A stretch of 64,000 nucleotides of DNA from Micromonospora sp. U21. Lineage in GTDB: Bacteria > Actinomycetota > Actinomycetes > Mycobacteriales > Micromonosporaceae. This document shows positions 60,391 through 64,000 of the stretch, in pieces. The stretch spans positions 1 to 64,000 of the forward strand of contig NZ_JAGPYK010000032.1 of the NCBI RefSeq assembly GCF_018070045.1. The letters are read 5' to 3'. Each line of letters begins with the position of its first letter. The first letter of the stretch is position 1. The notes under the pieces were generated by a model. It saw nothing but the letters and a program-made list of their open reading frames with translations, made no database searches and was not told the DNA's origin. Both the position numbers and the translations under genes were made by a program.

Positions 60391-61309
60391 AGCGGATCCT
60401 CGGGTCCAGGGCGGCGTAGAGCAGGTCAACCAGCAGGTTCATCACGAGATAGACCAGCACCAGGACGACCACGATCCCTACCACGGTAGCGCTTTCCTTG
60501 GTGACGATCGCGCGGAAGACCTGGCGGCCGATTCCGTTGATGCCGAAGATGCCCTCGGTGACGATCGCGCCGCCCATCAGGGCACCGAGGTCGGTGCCGA
60601 GCAGGGTGACCACCGGGATGAGCGAGTTGCGCAGCAGGTGCACGCCCACCACCCGGCGCATCGGGAGGCCCTTGGCGATGGCGGTACGCACGTAGTCGGC
60701 GCGGCGGTTCTCCGCGATGCTCGTTCGCGCCACCCGGGCGATGTACGCCACTGACGCGCTGCCGAGCACGAAGCCCGGCACGATCAGCTCGGAGAGCCGC
60801 ATCTCGGAGGAGACGGTCGGCTTGATGATGCCCCACTGCACGCCCAGCAGCCACTGAAGCACGAAGCCGACGACGAAGACCGGCAGTGCGATCAGGAAGA
60901 GCGTGGAGACCAGGACCAGGTTGTCCAGGAAGCCGTTGCGCCGCAGACCGGTCAGCACGCCGGCACCGAGGCCGATCACGGCCTCGATGGTGAGCGCCAC
61001 CAGGGCCAGCTTCAGCGTGTTCGGGTACGACGTCAGGATGATGTCACTGATCTCGCGCTGCGAGAACGTGGTGCCGAAGTCGCCCTGGAGGAGGTTCTTC
61101 ATGTAGTTCGCGTACTGCACGAAGACGTTCTGGTCCAGGTGGTACTTCTCGGTCATGAAGGCGATGTACTGGTCCGGGCAGCGGCGCTCACCGCACTTGC
61201 CGGCGAACGGATCGCCCGGAACGGCCCAGACGAGGGCGTAGATCAGGAACGTCGTACCGATGAAGACCGGCACGAGTTGGAGCAGCCGTCTCAACAGATA
61301 ACGGCCCAT
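60383..61309 (-). CDS. Peptide ABC transporter permease, DppB-like, cluster 2
   Basis: A 308-aa permease starting MGRYLLRRLLQLVPVFIGTTFLIYAL with the contact loop RTAIAKGLPMRRVVGVHLLRNSLIPVV. Near the N terminus is a two-Cys insertion (GKCGERRCPDQYI) that is absent from the cluster 1 protein and may form an outside disulphide. ATG 61309 is preferred over an upstream frame that reads into the hairpin. Confidence 0.93.
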   Translation of the reverse strand: MGRYLLRRLLQLVPVFIGTTFLIYALVWAVPGDPFAGKCGERRCPDQYIAFMTEKYHLDQNVFVQYANYMKNLLQGDFGTTFSQREISDIILTSYPNTLKLALVALTIEAVIGLGAGVLTGLRRNGFLDNLVLVSTLFLIALPVFVVGFVLQWLLGVQWGIIKPTVSSEMRLSELIVPGFVLGSASVAYIARVARTSIAENRRADYVRTAIAKGLPMRRVVGVHLLRNSLIPVVTLLGTDLGALMGGAIVTEGIFGINGIGRQVFRAIVTKESATVVGIVVVLVLVYLVMNLLVDLLYAALDPRIRYE

Positions 61310-61402
61310 GGGGTGGTCCTCCAGACAGGGGGCGCGTCGGACGGCCGACACGGTGGTGACAACGTGGCGAGTGGAATGTTGTAACACCCACTCGCGGAAC
61401 GG

Positions 61403-61444
61403 CCCCGGGTCGGGCTCACCGGATGTGGCGAGCCCGACCCGGGG
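61403..61444 (-). terminator. Intra-operon hairpin after the binding-protein gene, cluster 2
   Basis: Perfect 15-bp stem CCCCGGGTCGGGCTC / GAGCCCGACCCGGGG with a 12-nt loop, 14 bp beyond the SBP stop codon and before the permease gene. Same place as the hairpin of cluster 1. Confidence 0.75.
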
Positions 61445-61458
61445 TCAGACCGTTCGGA

Positions 61459-63096
61459 TCAGAGCTCGACCGAGGTGATGTCGAGTTCGCCGACGTTGTT
61501 CAGCTCGAGCTTCTTGATCTTCTCCGAGTGGCCGGACTGCTGACCGTAGAAGTAGATCGGGATGCTCGGGACGTCCTGGTCGACAAGCTCGACGGCCTTG
61601 GAGAACGCCTCGTGCGAGGCCTCCAGGGTCGGCGCGGCGCTGGCCTGCTTGGCCAGGGTGTCGACCTGCGGGTTGCTGTAGAGGCCGTCGTTCGAGGAGC
61701 CACCGGTCACGTAGAGCGGGTTGACCCAGTTCTCCACGTCCGGGTAGTCCTGCTGCCAGGCGGCACGGTACGGGCCGGTCATCTTGTGCGCGTTGACGTT
61801 CTGGCGGAAGACCGCGAACGTCGGGACGCCCTCGGCCCGAGCGTTGATGCCCAGGTTGGTCTTGACCTGCTGCGCAACGGCGTCCATCCAGTCCTTGTGG
61901 CTGGAGTCGGCGTTGTAGTAGAAGACCATCTCGCCGGTGAAGCCGCCGGCCTCGGTCAGGAGCCGCTTGGCCTCCGTCGCGTCGAACTTGCAGGCGGTGC
62001 AGTTGCCCGGCTTGGCGCCCGGGGTCAGCGGGTTCGCCCAGCTGTCGGCCGGCTTGCGGGTACCGAAGAAGATCTTGTCCGAGATCTCCTGCCGGTCGAT
62101 CGACAGCGACACGGCACGACGCAGCTTCGGGTTCTGGAAGCGCTTGTCGTAGGTCGGGAACGCGATCAGCGCGGTCGACGGCGTGGTGGTCGACAGCCCC
62201 CGGTCACCGAGGTCGGTCTTCCACTTGTCACCGGCGAGAGCCGAGGTGGGGACCGTCTCCATGAAGTCGAGGTTGTTGGCCAGCAGGTCGTTGTAGGCCG
62301 CCGTCTCGTCCTGGTACAGCTTGACGTCGACGTCCTTGATCTTCATGGTGTCGCGCAGGTTGTAGTCGTCGAAGCGCGTCAGCTTGATGAGGACGTTGTC
62401 CTCCCACGACACGAACTTCACCGGCCCGTTGCCGATCGGCTTCTTGCCGAACTCCTCGGGCTTCTGGGTGAAGAACACGTCCGGCAGCGGCATGAAGGCG
62501 CTGTAGCCGAGCTTGGTCGGGAAGACCGCGGTCGGGGCCGCCAGGGTGACCTCGAAGGTCTGCTCGTCGACGACCTTCAGGCCGGACATCTTCTCGGCGG
62601 TCGGCGCCGGAGCCTTCTTCGGGCCCTCGCCGTCCGGGTCCGAGGTGTAGGTCTGGTCGAAGCCCGCGATGTCCGAGAAGAAGGTGCCGTTCTGCGCGCC
62701 GTTCGGCGAGTAGGCGGCCCAGTTCCAGGCGTCGACGAAGTTCTTCGCCTTCACCTCGGTACCGTCGTGGAACTTGGTACCCTTCTTGATCTTGATCGTG
62801 AAGACCTTGGAGTCGGTGGTGTTGATGGACTCCGCCAGCGCGTTGCGCGGGGCCCCACCGTCGTTCGGGTACTCGACCAGGCCGGTCCACAGCCAGTCGA
62901 TGACCTTGCCACCGCCGGTCTCCGTGGTGTTCGACGGGACCAGCGGGTTCTCCGGCTGGACACCGTGGATGACGATCGCGCCGTCCTTGCTGGCGGCGGC
63001 GTCGCCGTCACCGTCACCGCTCGAGCAACCGCTCGCGACAAGCGCGGCAGCCGCGCTGAGCGCGATTGCGCTCGTCGCCCGCTTCGAGACTCTCAT
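61459..63096 (-). CDS. Peptide ABC transporter substrate-binding lipoprotein (SBP_bac_5), cluster 2
   Basis: A 545-aa binding protein. Lipoprotein signal with the lipobox VASGC and Cys24, then a Gly/Asp linker and a family-5 domain (VFTIKIKKGTKFHDGTEVKAKNFVDAWNWAAYSPNG; AAWQQDYPDVENWVNPLY). It is a paralogue of the cluster 1 protein. A GNCTACKF segment adds two Cys. ATG 63096 has an AGGAGG site; an upstream in-frame extension is polar and would bury the signal peptide. First gene of cluster 2. Confidence 0.93.
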   Translation of the reverse strand: MRVSKRATSAIALSAAAALVASGCSSGDGDGDAAASKDGAIVIHGVQPENPLVPSNTTETGGGKVIDWLWTGLVEYPNDGGAPRNALAESINTTDSKVFTIKIKKGTKFHDGTEVKAKNFVDAWNWAAYSPNGAQNGTFFSDIAGFDQTYTSDPDGEGPKKAPAPTAEKMSGLKVVDEQTFEVTLAAPTAVFPTKLGYSAFMPLPDVFFTQKPEEFGKKPIGNGPVKFVSWEDNVLIKLTRFDDYNLRDTMKIKDVDVKLYQDETAAYNDLLANNLDFMETVPTSALAGDKWKTDLGDRGLSTTTPSTALIAFPTYDKRFQNPKLRRAVSLSIDRQEISDKIFFGTRKPADSWANPLTPGAKPGNCTACKFDATEAKRLLTEAGGFTGEMVFYYNADSSHKDWMDAVAQQVKTNLGINARAEGVPTFAVFRQNVNAHKMTGPYRAAWQQDYPDVENWVNPLYVTGGSSNDGLYSNPQVDTLAKQASAAPTLEASHEAFSKAVELVDQDVPSIPIYFYGQQSGHSEKIKKLELNNVGELDITSVEL

Positions 63097-63528
63097 TCCG
63101 AGGGGCCTCCTCTTTCTAAACCTGGTTCCGTCGTGGGTTTCACGCACGTCTGGGGGTGACACCGCCCGACCACCCCGGGGCGCGGGTCGCCGGGTTCACA
63201 GGGAAGTTGGGGACACCCCTGATGTTCCGATCCGCCGGGCTCCCCACCCGACGAGGAGCGACCCGACGCAGGCGACACAGCCACGAACCGGCCGCGAAAC
63301 AGCGGAGGTCGTGGTCGTGAGCCGTACGGAGTGCCGCACACCGAGGGTGAGGTGCTGCCACTGTGACACTCACTGGCCGCTTCCGTGAAGGTGCCGTTAT
63401 CAAGCCGTTAGTTGCCCGCCACGTTGCTGATACTTGAAAAATGATCATAAAACGGTCGGCTCGGGCAGCTCTGAGCAGGAAATACGCGGCCCAGCCGGAC
63501 ACCGGTGCCCGGCGTAGGCTCGGCTTCT
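63097..63528. promoter_or_regulatory. 432-bp divergent region upstream of peptide transporter cluster 2
   Basis: No gene seen. The stretch around 63395-63455 is unusually AT-rich and contains the palindrome ATGATCAT (63441-63448) between short A/T tracts, a possible operator or -10 region for cluster 2 on the minus strand. No known riboswitch. Confidence 0.45.
63515..63520 (+). promoter_or_regulatory. Candidate -10 box (TAGGCT) of the PIG-L gene
   Basis: TAGGCT ends 8 nt before the GTG at 63529, with no ribosome site between, so the mRNA is probably leaderless. Confidence 0.4.
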
Positions 63529-64000
63529 GTGAGCTTCCCCGCGTCTGCTCCCGTGCTGTCCGACGTCCGTCGCGCGCTGGCCGTGTTTGCCCATCCGGAC
63601 GATGTCGACTTCGGCTGCACAGGCACGATTGCCGGCTGGGTGGACGAGGGCGTCGAGGTCGCATATCTGATCATCACCCGTGGCGACGCCGGCGGCTTCG
63701 ACGACACCGACCGGGCCGAGATACCCCGGCTGCGCGAGGCGGAACAGCGGGCCGCAGCCGCCATTGCGGGCGTGCGGCAGGTCGACTTCCTCGACGGGTA
63801 CCCCGACGGCACGCTGACCTCGACGCTCGCGCTGCGCCGGGACATCGCCGCGGCCATCCGCCGGTTCCGGCCCGACCGGGTGTTGACCAGTTCGCCGCTG
63901 CGCCGCTGGGAACTGCTGACCGGGCCGAGCCACCCCGACCACCTGGCCGTCGGGGAGGCCACCACCTGCGCCATCTACCCGGACGCGCGCAACCCGTTCG
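63529..64000 (+). CDS. PIG-L family deacetylase (LmbE/MshB-like), cut by the window end
   Basis: The first 157 codons of a zinc-dependent N-acetylglucosaminyl deacetylase-fold protein. The metal-binding A-H-P-D-D motif appears as VFAHPDDVDFGCTG about residue 22, and the second zinc part SHPDHLAVGEAT near residue 138. In actinobacteria the family includes MshB (mycothiol synthesis), Mca and antibiotic-processing enzymes; the length and the missing C terminus do not allow a choice. Start GTG 63529 puts AHPDD at a normal distance. Confidence 0.88.
   Translation, partial: MSFPASAPVLSDVRRALAVFAHPDDVDFGCTGTIAGWVDEGVEVAYLIITRGDAGGFDDTDRAEIPRLREAEQRAAAAIAGVRQVDFLDGYPDGTLTSTLALRRDIAAAIRRFRPDRVLTSSPLRRWELLTGPSHPDHLAVGEATTCAIYPDARNPF

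Noticed and set aside
61423..63159. A 578-codon plus-strand frame opposite the cluster 2 binding protein
   Set aside because: Shadow of an SBP with a lipobox and conserved family-5 segments.

Overview
The window is high-GC, actinobacterial chromosomal DNA. GTG starts, ATGA/GTGA start-stop overlaps, leaderless-looking genes and gene content all point to Micromonosporaceae, probably Micromonospora or a close relative; the genus is an inference. There is no rRNA, tRNA, CRISPR array, insertion sequence or prophage that I can see. Most of the window is housekeeping or transport. The order pcrA - M23 peptidases - sucCD - DUF6350 membrane protein - purN/purH - folD - mdh resembles, from general knowledge, a core region of streptomycetes.

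Layout. 1-12 kb: small enzymes and regulators (NUDIX, VOC, DUF1801, LysR, two methyltransferases, PH-like protein, MFS exporter, DUF1028, YchF, peptidase E) and a SigE-type sigma factor with a membrane partner that has a collagen-like Pro/Gly tail. 12-24 kb: a flavin oxidase with an 18-bp minisatellite in its end, an alkylation-repair pair (Ada/AlkA fusion plus Ogt), a heterodimeric ABC exporter with one degenerate ATP site, a secreted S1 protease, and valS. 24-32 kb: a four-gene ABC-2 operon, an APS kinase with a decayed ATP-sulfurylase-like front half, and a DeoR regulator with galT. 32-37 kb: icd, an MBL hydrolase, mdh, folD. 37-43 kb and 57-63 kb: two paralogous five-gene peptide ABC importers with the same gene order, the same 8-nt overlap and a strong hairpin after the binding-protein gene. 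They flank purH-purN, small membrane proteins, sucCD, a B12-binding protein, two M23 peptidases, pcrA and a chorismate mutase. The window ends inside a PIG-L deacetylase.

Most notable regulatory find: a short leader ORF with the run RYYFYY just before a GC-rich hairpin with a T-run, about 50 bp upstream of the chorismate mutase gene. This has the form of a tyrosine/phenylalanine transcription attenuator. A competing antiterminator pairing can be drawn.

Most notable repeat: three 54-bp copies (13646, 24019, 35931) of a double-palindrome element, each close to a stop codon, which may be a mobile intergenic element that also acts as a terminator. Many gene ends carry long GC hairpins that are probable terminators; two are followed by T-runs.
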